Assembly: GCA_009746045.1 (NCBI GenBank)
Contig: RPFO01002017.1
Coordinates: 1 to 64,000 of the forward strand
Direction: 5' to 3'
Length of the DNA stretch: 64,000 bases
From: Mesostigma viride
Taxonomy: Eukaryota > Streptophyta > Mesostigmatophyceae > Mesostigmatales > Mesostigmataceae
Positions 12,314 through 23,465 of this stretch are shown here, one piece after another. How positions within the stretch are numbered: position 1 is the first letter of the stretch; the number at the start of each line of letters is the position of its first letter. Position numbers and translations under genes: made by a program. The notes under the pieces are model-generated. The model saw nothing but the letters and a program-made list of their open reading frames with translations, was not told where the DNA came from and made no database searches.

Positions 12314-13065
12314 CTAGGCCCAGGTTTGATCCAAAAAAGAAAGAGGACAAGCTAGTGTTTCCGGGTTTGCCAGAGGGCCACACCCAGGACGAAGCTAGGG
12401 AGTGGTTGTTTAAGTTGTCACATGCATATGCTAGCGACAATGTCCGTGATTGGTTTGCCTCTCTACGTGCGTCCACACCCATCCATCAATCTGCCAAGCC
12501 TATCCAGCAGTTGGTACAATTGTACCAAAAGCGTGCCAGCAGCGGGGTAGACGTGGCAGAAAATGTGTTGTGGGCGCAGTTCATGGTTGATCTTAGGGCA
12601 CTTGTTACCACGGGGGAGCACTTAGAAGTGCTTAAGGGCTTCCAGTGGATAGAGGCCTATAAGGTCAATAAGCGTGACTATGTGAGTGACAACAAAAAAT
12701 ATGTCATGTACATAGAGGGAGATGAGGAGCTGAAGAAGCTCAATGCCAAGTACCTAGTACACCTATGGCTACAAAAGGCAGAACTGGACCCCACCACCCT
12801 GTCAGTAATCCTGGCAGGTCTAAAGGATAAGTGGGAGGACTTTAGGAAGGCAATGGCCTATGTGCAGCAATGCCTAGAGCCGTTTGCTGCTGCAGCCAAG
12901 GAGGGAAAGGTGAAGCAGGTAAAGGGGGAGGAAGCCTCAGGTACGGGGCTCTCCAAGAAGCAGATGCAGTCGCTGGTAGCCCAGGTAAAGGCGGTAATGG
13001 GGGGGATAAAAACAAAAACAACAAAAGTGGGGGAGGTGGAAACAAGGGGGGGGAAAGAACAATAA
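12304..13065 (+). CDS. Copia gag-like ORF2 (253 aa)
   Basis: Begins MALTRPRFDP and continues with a helix-rich region containing WLFKLSHAYA, LWAQFMVDLRAL and LAGLKDKWEDFRKAM, the general layout of a copia capsid domain. It occupies the expected place upstream of the zinc knuckle. The frame ends at 13065 in a G- and A-rich linker. Compositionally the linker fits better if reading moves from this frame to frame 0 after a 7-G run (12999-13005) and then to the ORF3 frame after an 8-G run (13046-13053). Gag assignment rests on position and general character, not on a specific motif. Confidence 0.75.
   Translation: MALTRPRFDPKKKEDKLVFPGLPEGHTQDEAREWLFKLSHAYASDNVRDWFASLRASTPIHQSAKPIQQLVQLYQKRASSGVDVAENVLWAQFMVDLRALVTTGEHLEVLKGFQWIEAYKVNKRDYVSDNKKYVMYIEGDEELKKLNAKYLVHLWLQKAELDPTTLSVILAGLKDKWEDFRKAMAYVQQCLEPFAAAAKEGKVKQVKGEEASGTGLSKKQMQSLVAQVKAVMGGIKTKTTKVGEVETRGGKEQ
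12999..13053 (+). promoter_or_regulatory. Two poly-G slippery runs at the gag-pol junction
   Basis: Runs of 7 G (12999-13005) and 8 G (13046-13053) lie where the coding signal appears to change frame, first to a Gly/Asn/Lys-rich linker in frame 0 and then to the same type of linker in the ORF3 frame. Each would need a -1 change. Programmed slippage, polymerase slippage or base-calling error in homopolymers would all look like this. Confidence 0.5.
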
Positions 13066-13138
13066 CAATAAAAACAGAAAACAAAGTGGGGGAGCTAGCA
13101 AGCCAGGGGGTGCTAAGCCAGCAGGGGGGGACAAGAGG

Positions 13139-16100
13139 TTGCCTCATGACCCCACCAAGCATTGCACTAGGTGCCTTTGTAAGGGGCACCTAAAAGATGA
13201 CTGCTGGAAAGGCAAACCCGACTATGGTTCTGACGTTGATGTTTGTCCTGGATGCTGGAAAACACGTCACCCCATTGCAGCAGGAGCGCGCTGCACGGCA
13301 CCCAGGCACAACAAGACCACGCCAGGGCGCTACAACCGCGCGGGGGCGGCAGACCAGGGCGACACCTGTAAGCTACCCTCACCATTTTTCACAAATGGTT
13401 TCCTGTTACCTTCTGTCTGCCAAGTGTTGCCTGAGTGTGATGATGTGGATTGGGAAGTGGCATATGACATGACACTGTCACACATGATGCGTGACCCCAC
13501 CATAGCTTCCCTTAGTGCAGCAGCAGAAAAGGTAATCACGTATGGTGCTCTAGCAGAGCAACTGCACAAGGTTATGGGCCATGAGGCTGTGGCTGAAAGG
13601 CTAGCCAATAAAATACAAGGCCATGATCTGGAACAGATGTGCAGGCACGTACGTAAGCACTGTGAGCAATGTCAGCTATATGCTCCTAAGCCCAGAAAAT
13701 GGCATGTGGCCACACCACCACTGGCTAGAGGCAAACTGGTTGGGGATGTTATACACGTGGTGAAGGACACGGTATACTACCTAGTCATAAAGGATGCCTG
13801 GTCAAGGTTTGTGGTAGTGGAGCCCCTGCCTGGGATGGATAAAGAGCAGCTGCACAGAGCTTTACAGATAGCCTTGGCACGTTTTCACCCCATTGAAAAA
13901 GTAATGCTGGATCAGCAGTTTCTCTGCATCCAGGACAGGAATGACCTGCCCAAGATAGAAGTGTCTGGGGCTCAAGATCATGAACGTCAGGGGTTGGTAG
14001 AACGTACCATGAGAGCCATCAGGGATGTGATAAGAAAAATGCCATCCAGGTTGGCTGACTCTGGTAGCTATGCTGACAGGGCATCTTGGGCAGCAGGGGT
14101 GACTACCCAGCTAAACGCCAAACCAATAATGTCCTCACCTTTTGGGGAAATCACCCCAACTGGCCTTCAGTCAGGCAGCTATGCTTCAGAGGTACACACT
14201 CACTACAACACACAAAGGCAGCACTTAGCCAAGTTGCTGGCAAAGAAAGACAAAAACAATGCCAGGCCTGTGTTTGAAGTGGGGGACCATGTGTTATTTT
14301 TCAGAGAGGGTGACAGAGGAAGAGCACACTCTGCCAGATGGCACGGTCCAGCTGTAGTCACCAAAATTCATGAAGAAGGGACTGCAGTCACTATACAACA
14401 TGACAGAGAGCGTGTGGTCAGCAAGCATAGACTCAAGCTTTATTACCCACCACTGGCAGACGTGTCAGGGGTAGAATTCTTGGACATGGATTCAGAGCAG
14501 GAGTCTGGTGGATTGATCTCACCCAATGAATTGGCTAAGGACGTCATTGATGCAAGCACTAGCACCACAGTAGAAGCTCCTGTGTTCCTCAGTAGTGCAG
14601 CCCCACTACAACCCAATAGTCCACCTGGGCAGGAGGACGGTGCACAGGGTGAGCAGCAGGTAGCACCTCCCTCACACCTGGAGGAGTCACAAAACAGAGC
14701 AGATCCTGTCGTTCCCAGGAAGTCATTTGCTGAGATTCTTAAGGCCTTGCACAAGGCACACAACACTAAAGCAGTTGTGGCAACAGGTACAGCACAGGTC
14801 AATGCTGTAGGGGATGCAGGTCAAGATCCTAGTATTTTGGCTGTAGACACCCAAGCACAGGTGAGTATCATCAGTGCAGAAGCTGTATCTGGTCTGAAAA
14901 TGAAGGCCTCACCATGGGCTAGAGTGTCAGATTTTTCAGGCAAAACCAAAATGCAGGTCAAAGGTCAGGTGAGCATTCAAATCTTGGGTATGCCCACTCC
15001 ATTTCAGGTGGTTGAGGGCTACTCAGGGAATGCCCTGTTAGGGGAACCTTTTGTATCTTACCCTGGTGTTGTCATCTCAGCTGGGAGGTTGAGTGTGGCA
15101 GGGGTAGGACAGGTGCCTCTAGATCATTTTAAAATCCCTTTGAGCCAGATTAGCACTGGGTTGGATGCTGCCATCAATGCAGTTAAGCCCAAGTACCTCC
15201 CAGGTCAGGAACCGTGTGTGGAGGACCTCATACACTCTCAAAAGCTACACCCTTCAGCGTTTGGGCTTGGTAGATGGGATGTTGCATCCATGTCTCCCCT
15301 GTCCTATGATGATATTGTACGGGACTGCCAGACGCAGATTGGGTTTCTTAAGTGGCTTGAGGCTTTTACCAAAGCCAGGGAGGAGTGGGTTGTTCCAGAT
15401 GCACGTAGTCCCACACACACACCACCTGTGACTCCTCTTGATGCTATGCCAGCTGGGGCCAAGAAGCTAAGGTTAAAGTTTGTGTGCAAGCATAAACCTC
15501 AGGCTGATGGGGGACCACCCATTTTCCATGCTAGGCCATGTGTTACTGAGTTCAGGGGCTCTACAGAGCTGACAGAGGCTGAGCTTTATACTCCTGGTAT
15601 TCAGCAAACGTCTCTCAAGGTGTTGCTTTCCTTGTTTTTGCATCAGCTTAATACAGGGAAGGATTATGTGTGTAAAGCCACAGATATCAAAAGAGCCTTT
15701 CTAAAGGGGGACCCTGCCATAGCACAGCAGGTCTGGAGAGGTCAGGTATACGTGGTGAATACTCCTAAGGTGTGGCACAGGGATATTGTTCAACCCTTGT
15801 TGAGGCCAAACCTGGGGGTTGAAGGGTTGCAGTCAGCTCCAAAAATTTTTAGGCTGTCTGCACAGGAGGTATTCATGAAGCTAGGGGCCACCTATGATGA
15901 CATTGACCCTTGCCTGTTTGTCATCCCACACCCTGATGGAATGATGATGTTTGTCTGGCATGGGGATGATCAGTTAATCTCAGGTCCTAGAGCTGCAGTG
16001 GATGCTTTCATAGCTCAGGTGTCTGCCAGTTTTGAGATTGGCAAGCAGCTAGAGCTGGGCAAGGAGCCAGTCAAGTTCTGTGGCATGATGCTTGAGTTGC

Positions 16101-16873
16101 TGCAGCAGCAGGGCAGCTGGGTTTGTTCCATGCAGGCCTCTGCTGAATACATTAAGTCTTGTCTGGATGTCCTGCCTGTTCACATCACCCCTGACATGTG
16201 CCCTACCATTAGAGGCAAGCTTGGTTGGCTATGTGCTACATGTGCACCCCACCTGGCTTTTGTGAGCAGGGTAGATGATGAGGTACTACAGGAGGTAGGA
16301 GCACGGGCAATCAAGCAGTTGTTGCATGATGGTCCACCTTTGATGCTTCACTCACTGGACCTGTTTACTCCCATTCACATCACGTGCATGATGGATAGTT
16401 CAATGGAGTCCAGGGTAGTTACCAAGGTTCAAGCCAGAGAGGCTGGATTGTTTTTCCTGCATAACCAAGGTGGGAAGAAGTCACTAGTCTCCTGGTTCAG
16501 TAGATTGCACAAGAGGAAAGCTGTGAGTAGCAATGTAGCTGAATGCAGGGCTGTGGTATCTTCTGTCTTGCATGCAAGGTATCTCAATCACTTGCTGGTC
16601 TGGCTTCAACACCAGGCTGGTAGCTCTGCAGGAGTGAAAGCACATTTGCTGACTGACTCTCAATCTATCATCTCTTTCCTTGCCAATCCTTTGGCTGTAC
16701 ACTCGGACCTGGATTGGATTGTGCTAAAACAGGAATGCAAGTACCTGGAGTCTAAAGCCCACGTCAGGGACAAAGACAATGCTGCAGATGCACTGACCAA
16801 GGTGCCACAAGCAGCAGGACCACAATACCAGGTCTTGTATGGGTTGATGAACCCTGGTTACAGTCTGAAGTGA
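13139..16873 (+). CDS. Copia ORF3: zinc knuckle, integrase, protease-like, reverse transcriptase and RNase H (1244 aa)
   Basis: The frame is open upstream to about 13019 and codon 13139 is TTG, so this start is only nominal; the protein is probably made as a gag fusion. Domains by residue: CCHC knuckle C9-X2-C12-X4-H17-X4-C22; integrase HHCC finger H143-X4-H148…C175-X2-C178; integrase catalytic D203, D258, E288, with LDQQF replacing the usual DNGxEF-like box; protease-like AVDTQAQ with D570 (DTQA instead of DTGA/DSGA); RT motif DIKRAFLKGD with D849 and HGDD (D943, D944) in place of YVDD; RNase H acidic residues D1086 (MMDSS), E1135 (VAECR), D1173 (LTDSQS) and the ADALTK end. Uninterrupted, so potentially active. 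The protease-like motif lies between integrase and RT, whereas copia usually has protease first. Confidence 0.93.
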   Translation: MPHDPTKHCTRCLCKGHLKDDCWKGKPDYGSDVDVCPGCWKTRHPIAAGARCTAPRHNKTTPGRYNRAGAADQGDTCKLPSPFFTNGFLLPSVCQVLPECDDVDWEVAYDMTLSHMMRDPTIASLSAAAEKVITYGALAEQLHKVMGHEAVAERLANKIQGHDLEQMCRHVRKHCEQCQLYAPKPRKWHVATPPLARGKLVGDVIHVVKDTVYYLVIKDAWSRFVVVEPLPGMDKEQLHRALQIALARFHPIEKVMLDQQFLCIQDRNDLPKIEVSGAQDHERQGLVERTMRAIRDVIRKMPSRLADSGSYADRASWAAGVTTQLNAKPIMSSPFGEITPTGLQSGSYASEVHTHYNTQRQHLAKLLAKKDKNNARPVFEVGDHVLFFREGDRGRAHSARWHGPAVVTKIHEEGTAVTIQHDRERVVSKHRLKLYYPPLADVSGVEFLDMDSEQESGGLISPNELAKDVIDASTSTTVEAPVFLSSAAPLQPNSPPGQEDGAQGEQQVAPPSHLEESQNRADPVVPRKSFAEILKALHKAHNTKAVVATGTAQVNAVGDAGQDPSILAVDTQAQVSIISAEAVSGLKMKASPWARVSDFSGKTKMQVKGQVSIQILGMPTPFQVVEGYSGNALLGEPFVSYPGVVISAGRLSVAGVGQVPLDHFKIPLSQISTGLDAAINAVKPKYLPGQEPCVEDLIHSQKLHPSAFGLGRWDVASMSPLSYDDIVRDCQTQIGFLKWLEAFTKAREEWVVPDARSPTHTPPVTPLDAMPAGAKKLRLKFVCKHKPQADGGPPIFHARPCVTEFRGSTELTEAELYTPGIQQTSLKVLLSLFLHQLNTGKDYVCKATDIKRAFLKGDPAIAQQVWRGQVYVVNTPKVWHRDIVQPLLRPNLGVEGLQSAPKIFRLSAQEVFMKLGATYDDIDPCLFVIPHPDGMMMFVWHGDDQLISGPRAAVDAFIAQVSASFEIGKQLELGKEPVKFCGMMLELLQQQGSWVCSMQASAEYIKSCLDVLPVHITPDMCPTIRGKLGWLCATCAPHLAFVSRVDDEVLQEVGARAIKQLLHDGPPLMLHSLDLFTPIHITCMMDSSMESRVVTKVQAREAGLFFLHNQGGKKSLVSWFSRLHKRKAVSSNVAECRAVVSSVLHARYLNHLLVWLQHQAGSSAGVKAHLLTDSQSIISFLANPLAVHSDLDWIVLKQECKYLESKAHVRDKDNAADALTKVPQAAGPQYQVLYGLMNPGYSLK

Positions 16874-17257
16874 CTGGCACATTGTACATGTTAGCCCATG
16901 ACCCCCTGCCTAATACTGCAGCTGAAAGGCTGCAGTGGCAGCTGGGTAGTTTTCTGACAGTGAGAAGCACTGGTCTAGAAAGTTGGGACATGATGAATGT
17001 GTTATTTATTGAATAAAATTTTGTGAGACACTTGTTTGGATGACCATGACATGCTGGGGCCTGGAGCACCCATCTCACTCAGTTAAGAAACCATGCTTGA
17101 GACATGGGGCCTTTTTAATGCATCTCTTGTACATGTGTGAGGTGACCTTTGGGTCCTAGTAGGTTATCTGACAGTTTTTTTAAGGCATTGGGAATGGCTG
17201 CGTCCATTTGATGGCTATGTGTGTTTCTGTTGAAACCCAAAGAAAACTTAAAGTGGG
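16874..17257 (+). promoter_or_regulatory. 3' untranslated region and polypurine tract of the copia element
   Basis: 384 bases without a gene between the pol stop and the 3' LTR. The last bases, AAAGTGGG directly abutting the LTR, fit a polypurine tract for plus-strand priming. Confidence 0.75.
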
Positions 17258-17635
17258 AGTTAGTCTAAGTCTCCCGCCTGTAGCCTAAGTGGACACGTGC
17301 CAGCACCGCCGGCGCCCAATTGGGTACTGGGACGGTGCTGGACTAGAGTAGTCGTGGCATGGACACGTGGCTGTACTCAGTATGTGATGAGCCGGTACCT
17401 CAGTACCGGGACTGTAGTTGTCATGTTAGGACTGACTAGATCAGGTTATAACTGATAGGTTAGTCCGTCCAGGATCAGTAAGTTAGTTTAACTTACGCAA
17501 AGTCTGGCCAGCCATAGTTGACGGCTGGCCAGCAGTATATGTGCCACATTATCCTAATGCCAAGGTGTCTCGTCGTTCACGCACACACACGCCATTTGGC
17601 AGTGCCCGAGCATTCCAGCTTTGTGTTGCATAACT
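17258..17635 (+). repeat. 3' LTR
   Basis: 378 bp, identical to the 5' LTR except A at 17516. Followed by the ATCAT target-site duplication (17636-17640) and then directly by an intact satellite sequence. Confidence 0.97.
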
Positions 17636-20408
17636 ATCATGGCTGGCCTACGTACATGGATGTCAAAGAAAAAAAAATGATGAGGATTCAGGCTCCCGTG
17701 GTGTCATTATGGCCCGTCTACGTGTTGTTGGCATGTATGAAATTAATGATGAGGATTCAGGCTCCCATAGTGTCATCATGGCTGGCCTACGTACATGGTT
17801 GGCATTTATGTAATTAATGATGAGGATTCAGGCTCCCATGGTGTCATCATTGCCCGTGTATGTACATGGTTGGCATTTATGTAATTAATGATGAGGATTC
17901 AGGCTCCATTGGTGTCATCATGGCCCGTCTACGTACATGGACCGTGGCATTTATGTATTTAATGATGAGGATTCAGGCTCCCATGGGGTCATTGATGATC
18001 ATGGCATTTATGTATGTAATTAATGATGAGGATTCAGGCTCCATTGGTGTCATCATGGCTGGCCTACGTACATGGATGTCAAGGAATAGTAAATGATGAG
18101 GATTCAGGCTCCCATGGTGTCATCATGGCCCGTCTACGTACATGGATGTCAAGGAATAGTAAATGATGAGGATTCAGGCTCCCATGGGGTCATCATGGCT
18201 TGTCTACGTACATGGTTGGCATTTATGTAATTAACGAGGAGGATTCAGGCTCCATTGGTGTCATCATGGCTGGCCTACGTACATGGATGTCAAGGAATAG
18301 TAAATGATGAGGATTCAGGCTCCCATGGTGTCATCATGGCTTGTCTACGTACATGGTTGGCATTTATGTAATTAATGAGGAGGATTCAGGCTCCCATGGT
18401 GTCATCATGGCCCGTCTACGTACATGGATGGCATTTATGTAATTAATGATGAGGATTCAGGCTCCCATGGGGTCATCATGGCTTGTCTACGTACATGGTT
18501 GGCATTTATGTAATTAATGAGGAGGATTCAGGCTCCCATGGTGTCTCCATGGCTGGCCTACGTACATGGATGTCAAGGAATAGTAAATGATGAGGATTCA
18601 GGCTCCCATGGTGTCATCATGGCCTGTCTACGTACATGGATGGCATGTATGTAATTAATGATGAGGATTCAGGCTCCCATGGTGTCATCATGGCTTGTCT
18701 ACGTACATGGATGGCATGTATGTAATTAATGATGAGGATTCAGGCTCCATTGGTGTCATCATGGCTGGCCTACGTATGTACATGGATGTCAAAGAAAAAA
18801 AAATGATGAGGATTCAGGCTCCCATGGTGTCATCATGGCCCGTCTACGTACATGGATGTCAAGGAATAGTAAATGATGAGGATTCAGGCTCCCATGGTGT
18901 CAGATGTCATGGCCTGTCTACGTACATGGATGGCATGTATGTAATTAATGATGAGAATTCAGGCTCCATTGGTGTCATCATGGCTGGCCTACGTATGTAC
19001 ATGGATGTCAAAGAAAAAAAATGATGAGGATTCAGGCTCCCATGGTGTCATCATGGCCCGTCTACGTACATGGATGTCAAGGAATAGTAAATGATGAGGA
19101 TTCAGGCTCCCATGGTGTCATCATGGCCTGTCTACGTACATGGATGGCATGTATGTATTTAATGATGAGGATTCAGGCTCCCATGGTGTCATCATGGCTG
19201 GCCTACGTACATGGATGTCTCAGAAAAAAAATGATGAGGATTCAGGCTCCCATGGTGTCATCATGGCTGGCCTACGTACATGGATGTCAAAGAAAAAAAA
19301 ATGATGAGGATTCAGGCTCCCGTGGTGTCATTATGGCCCGTCTACGTGTTGTTGGCATGTATGAAATGAATGATGAGGATTCAGGCTCCCATAGTGTCAT
19401 CATGGCTGGCCTACGTACATGGTTGGCATTTATGTAATTAATGATGAGGATTCAGGCTCCCATGGTGTCATCATTGCCCGTGTATGTACATGGTTGGCAT
19501 TTATGTAATTAATGATGAGGATTCAGGCTCCATTGGTGTCATCATGGCCCGTCTACGTACATGGACCGTGGCATTTATGTATTTAATGATGAGGATTCAG
19601 GCTCCCATGGGGTCATTGATGATCATGGCATTTATGTATGTAATTAATGATGAGGATTCAGGCTCCATTGGTGTCATCATGGCTGGCCTACGTATGTACA
19701 TGGATGTCAAAGAAAAAAAAATGAAGAGGATTCAGGCTCCCATGGTGTCATCATGGCCCGTCTACGTACATGGATGTCAAGGAATAGTAAATGATGAGGA
19801 TTCAGGCTCCCATGGTGTCAGATGTCATGGCCTGTCTACGTACATGGATGGCATGTATGTATTTAATGATGAGGATTCAGGCTCCCATGGTGTCATCATG
19901 GCTGGCCTACGTACATGGATGTCTCAGAAAAAAAATGATGAGGATTCAGGCTCCCATGGTGTCATCATGGCTGGCCTACGTACATGGATGTCTCAGAAAA
20001 AAAATGATGAGGATTCAGGCTCCCATGGTGTCATCATGGCTGGCCTACGTACATGGATGTCAAAGAAAAAAAAATGATCAGGATTCAGGCTCCCGTGGTG
20101 TCATTATGGCCCGTCTACGTGTTGTTGGCATGTATGAAATTAATGATGAGGATTCAGGCTCCCACAGTGTCATCATGGCTGGCCTACGTACATGGTTGGC
20201 ATTTATGTAATTAATGATGAGGATTCAGGCTCCCATGGTGTCATCATTGCCCGTGTATGTACATGGTTGGCATTTATGTAATTAATGATGAGGATTCAGG
20301 CTCCATTGGTGTCATCATGGCCCGTCTACGTACATGGGTGGCATTTATGTATTTAATGATGAGGATTCAGGCTCCCATGGGGTCATCATGGCTTGTCTAC
20401 GTACATGG
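17636..20408 (+). repeat. ~70 bp satellite, plus-orientation block downstream of the copia element
   Basis: About 40 further units, continuous in phase with 7097-10136 once the copia element is removed. A block of several units from about 17641 to 18050 recurs at about 19262-19680, and parts again at about 20070-20400, so amplification involved multi-unit blocks. Array ends where TCATATTGATTCATGG begins, the mirror of the left array edge. Confidence 0.95.
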
Positions 20409-22666
20409 AGTCATATTGATTCATGGAACAATGAGATACCATTCTTAATTGAAAATTGTTCTTGATACTTTCACATGCATGCCCGGAATCGTGAATTTGT
20501 GCGGGTTTCCATGATGACAATCCTCATTGAATTCTTGAGCACACAATATTGAGCAATTTAGGGGCACTTCGGCAATGTTGACCATTTTCATTCATGATCA
20601 ATAAAATTAACATTTAATGCAATAAATACATATTCCACTCATTTTAATAAACCATGCAAAAACTTTACAAGCACGCTCAAGCTAGGGGTGGGCTGGCATG
20701 CACGCGTGGGTGTGGGGGTGGGCTGGCATGCATGCGTGGGTGTGGGGGTGGGCTGGCATGCACGTGTGGGTGTGGGGGTGGGCTGGCATGCATGCGTGGG
20801 TGTGGGGTTGGGCTAGCCTGCATGCGTGGGTGTGGGGGGGGCTGGCATGCATGCGTGGGTGTGTGTGGGGGGCTAGCATGCATGCGTAAGTGTGGGGGGG
20901 GGCTGGCATGCATGCGTGGGTGTGGGGGGGGCTGGCATGCATGCGTGGGTGTGTGTGGGGGGCTAGCATGCATGCGTAAGTGTGGGGGGGGCTGGCATGC
21001 ATGCGTGGGTGTGTATGGGGGCTGGCATGCATGCGTGGGTGTGTGTGGGGGGCTAGCATGCATGCGTGGGTGTGTGGGGGGGCTGTCATGCATGCGTGGG
21101 TGTGTGTGGGGGCTGGCATCCATGCGTGGGTGTGTGGGGGGGCTAGCATGCATGCGTGGGTGTGGGGGTGGGCTAGCATGCATGCGTGGGTGTGGGGGGG
21201 GCGGTCATGCATGCGTGGGTGTGTGGGGGGGCTGGCATGCATGCGTGGGTGTGTGGGGGGGCTAGCATGCATGCGTGGGTGTGGGGGTGGGCTAGCATGC
21301 ATGCGTGGGTGTGAGTGTGGGCTAGCATGCATGCGTGGGTGTGGGGGGGGCTAGCATGCATGCGTGGGTGTGGGGGGGCCGGGGCCGGGGCTAGCATGCA
21401 TGCGTGGGTGTGGGGGTGGGCTAGCATGCATGCGTGGGTGTGGGGGGGGCTAGCACGCCCCACCCCTCCATCGGCACAGCCAGCCTTGTGAGTCTACCCT
21501 TAACAACAAGGCTGGTAGGACGACACGCCTGAGCAGCATATGTCATGCCTATCTCAGGCTAATAATGTGTGATTTTGTGCCAACAACCAAGTTGTTCCAC
21601 CCAACAACACATTATAAACCCTCTTCCAAAATGCCCAACAAGCCGGACACGTGGAGGACCACACACGCAGTATATAAAGAGAAAATAAGCTGACTTTTTA
21701 TCCAGCCAACCTGTGGCTAGCTGCTCTGGTTAGCATGACAAATGCTAACATTTACTCAGTGGGAAAGGTGAAGAGACCATTGGAACAGCCTACCTGACGC
21801 ATGTGCCACCAAAGCATTGTGTCCCGCAAAATGCACACTGCCTCCTTTCTAACAAGCACGAGCCGCTCTCTTTAGGAGACAGGTGCCAGCTCGTCAGTGT
21901 CTGGGGAAAATGATGCCGCTGCTTAGGAAGACCGCGTGAATTTCCTCGAACACAACTGTCTATAAAGCAAAAGAAATTTCAGAGAAGCATGGAAATAAAA
22001 GCATTACACCTTCCCGACAGGTTGCGGGCCACGCGCTGCAGAAAGCCAGCCACGTCACAGACGATTAACTAGCTAAAAGACACCCAGGAATCCAGCGATG
22101 CAGCGCCAGGACCCGCAACTTTCTGGCTGCATCTGGCCGGAAAGAAGGCAAAAAGCTTACGCTCAACGAGGTAAGAAAGCAGGAAAACGCAAGCTTAAGA
22201 CGTTTAACACAAGAACGTACCATAACGGGCATTTATTCGTGCCCAGGCGCACAAGAAAGTCCACCCTTTCATGGAGTGGTTGGGCAGTACGCATCGCGCA
22301 GGGCTAATGTTATCTTACCGCAAAATGACGGGAAAGGTAAAGATAGCAGCGGGAATTTTTACGGCTTTAGAAACATCATTAAACTAGCTTTCCTTACGAC
22401 CATCAAAACTGGCAACAATCGACAATCAACCCGGCAGGCATCCAATATACTTTATTCATCCCGACAGAAATTCAGGCCGGACCCCCCCTGCCGATGGCAA
22501 AGAAAAAAAGCCCGCGACATTATAGATCGCAACCATCCCGCCATAAATTAGAATCAGTAACTAATTTTCTCCAACAATCGAGCATTTCTGCTTTCCGCGT
22601 GCCAGATTTGTCACGTTTCGTCTAAAGGCAGTCGCCATGGCCCCTACCGCAAGGGGTGCGCGCACC
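20409..22666 (-). mobile_element. Right arm of the giant inverted repeat
   Basis: Reverse complement of 3778-6045 at high identity, including the minisatellite. Homology stops after AAGGGGTGCGCGCACC at 22666, about 67 bases short of the apparent left terminus, so this end is truncated or was joined to new sequence. No target-site duplication can be defined for the whole structure. Short frames here mirror those of the left arm and are not proposed as genes. Confidence 0.85.
20688..21453. repeat. 30 bp minisatellite in the right arm
   Basis: Inverted copy of the array at 4991-5763, with about 26 units (GCATGCATGCGTGGGTGTGG type). Variant units follow nearly the same order in mirror image, so the two arrays derive from one ancestor by inverted duplication rather than independent expansion. 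Confidence 0.93.
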
Positions 22667-23296
22667 ATGCCGACATAGCTTTTGGGCCTCAATTTGCACC
22701 GAAATTTGGTCCGTACCGTCCAGCTCAGTCGGATTATGTATGTGGATCGGCCGTGTTGGTTGCATACGCAGGTATATTAATTCTTGCATTCGCCCCGGAC
22801 CTTCCCCAGGACAGGTCAGGATATAACAATAATTCTTGCATTCGCCCCCGCCCTTTCCTATGGCCTGGTCAGGTTTGGGCGCGACGCCACTAGCGCGGCG
22901 CCCGCGACAGAGTGGCCAGGCTCGAGCACGTTTTCTGGATCCCAAGCACCGGATTGGACACTGTCCGAGGACTGGACAGGAATTGGCTGACCAATCGGAT
23001 GCTTGCTCGTCGTCTCCAAAAACATATATAAAGAGCCAAATCGCGCGAACTACGCAAGGATCCTTTAAGCAGCGTTACTCTGCCGAAATGTCAACCTAGG
23101 CCGGTCAAGTGACGCCGAGGTGTTCACCGATAGTTCAGGTCAGCCACAGCGCGCCTTCGAATGTAGGCACGGTCGCATTTTTTTTTAGGAAATGTAGAAT
23201 TGTTGTCGACCAGCTACCAACGCCCGACCGGACCCATACAACGGAAACATCAAGGCGATGTGATGTAGGTGTGTCTGATATGTCATTAATACACAG
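22667..23296. other. Intergenic stretch with a short direct duplication
   Basis: No gene is supported. ATTCTTGCATTCGCCCC occurs at about 22780 and 22832, a ~52 bp tandem duplication that has diverged after the shared segment. Confidence 0.5.
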
Positions 23297-23465
23297 AGCA
23301 TCGTGAATATAATATATAATATAAATTATATAATATACTATAATTAATATATAATTTTAATTTTATGTTAATTTTAATGTTATTTCATATAACATAATAT
23401 AGCATAATATAATATAATATAATATAATATTATATAAAGTAGTATATAAAAAATTAAAATGTAAA
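23297..23465. repeat. AT-rich patch
   Basis: About 170 bases of nearly pure A/T, rich in TATAAT and AATATA steps, in a window otherwise near balanced or GC-rich. It lies upstream of the transposase gene. No origin or attachment role can be shown. Confidence 0.8.

Larger units (their letters stand above)
10137..17635 (+). mobile_element. Ty1/copia-type LTR retrotransposon, 7499 bp, nested in the satellite
   Basis: Two 378 bp LTRs, differing at one base (C at 10395, A at 17516), enclose a 6743 bp interior with three successive reading frames: an unknown ORF1, a gag-like ORF2 and a zinc knuckle-integrase-protease-RT-RNase H ORF3. A 5 bp target-site duplication flanks it. Near-identical LTRs and a long intact pol frame mark it as a very recent insertion. 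The integrase lies before the RT, which places it with Ty1/copia rather than gypsy. LTR ends are AGTTAG…ATAACT, not the usual TG…CA. Confidence 0.97.
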
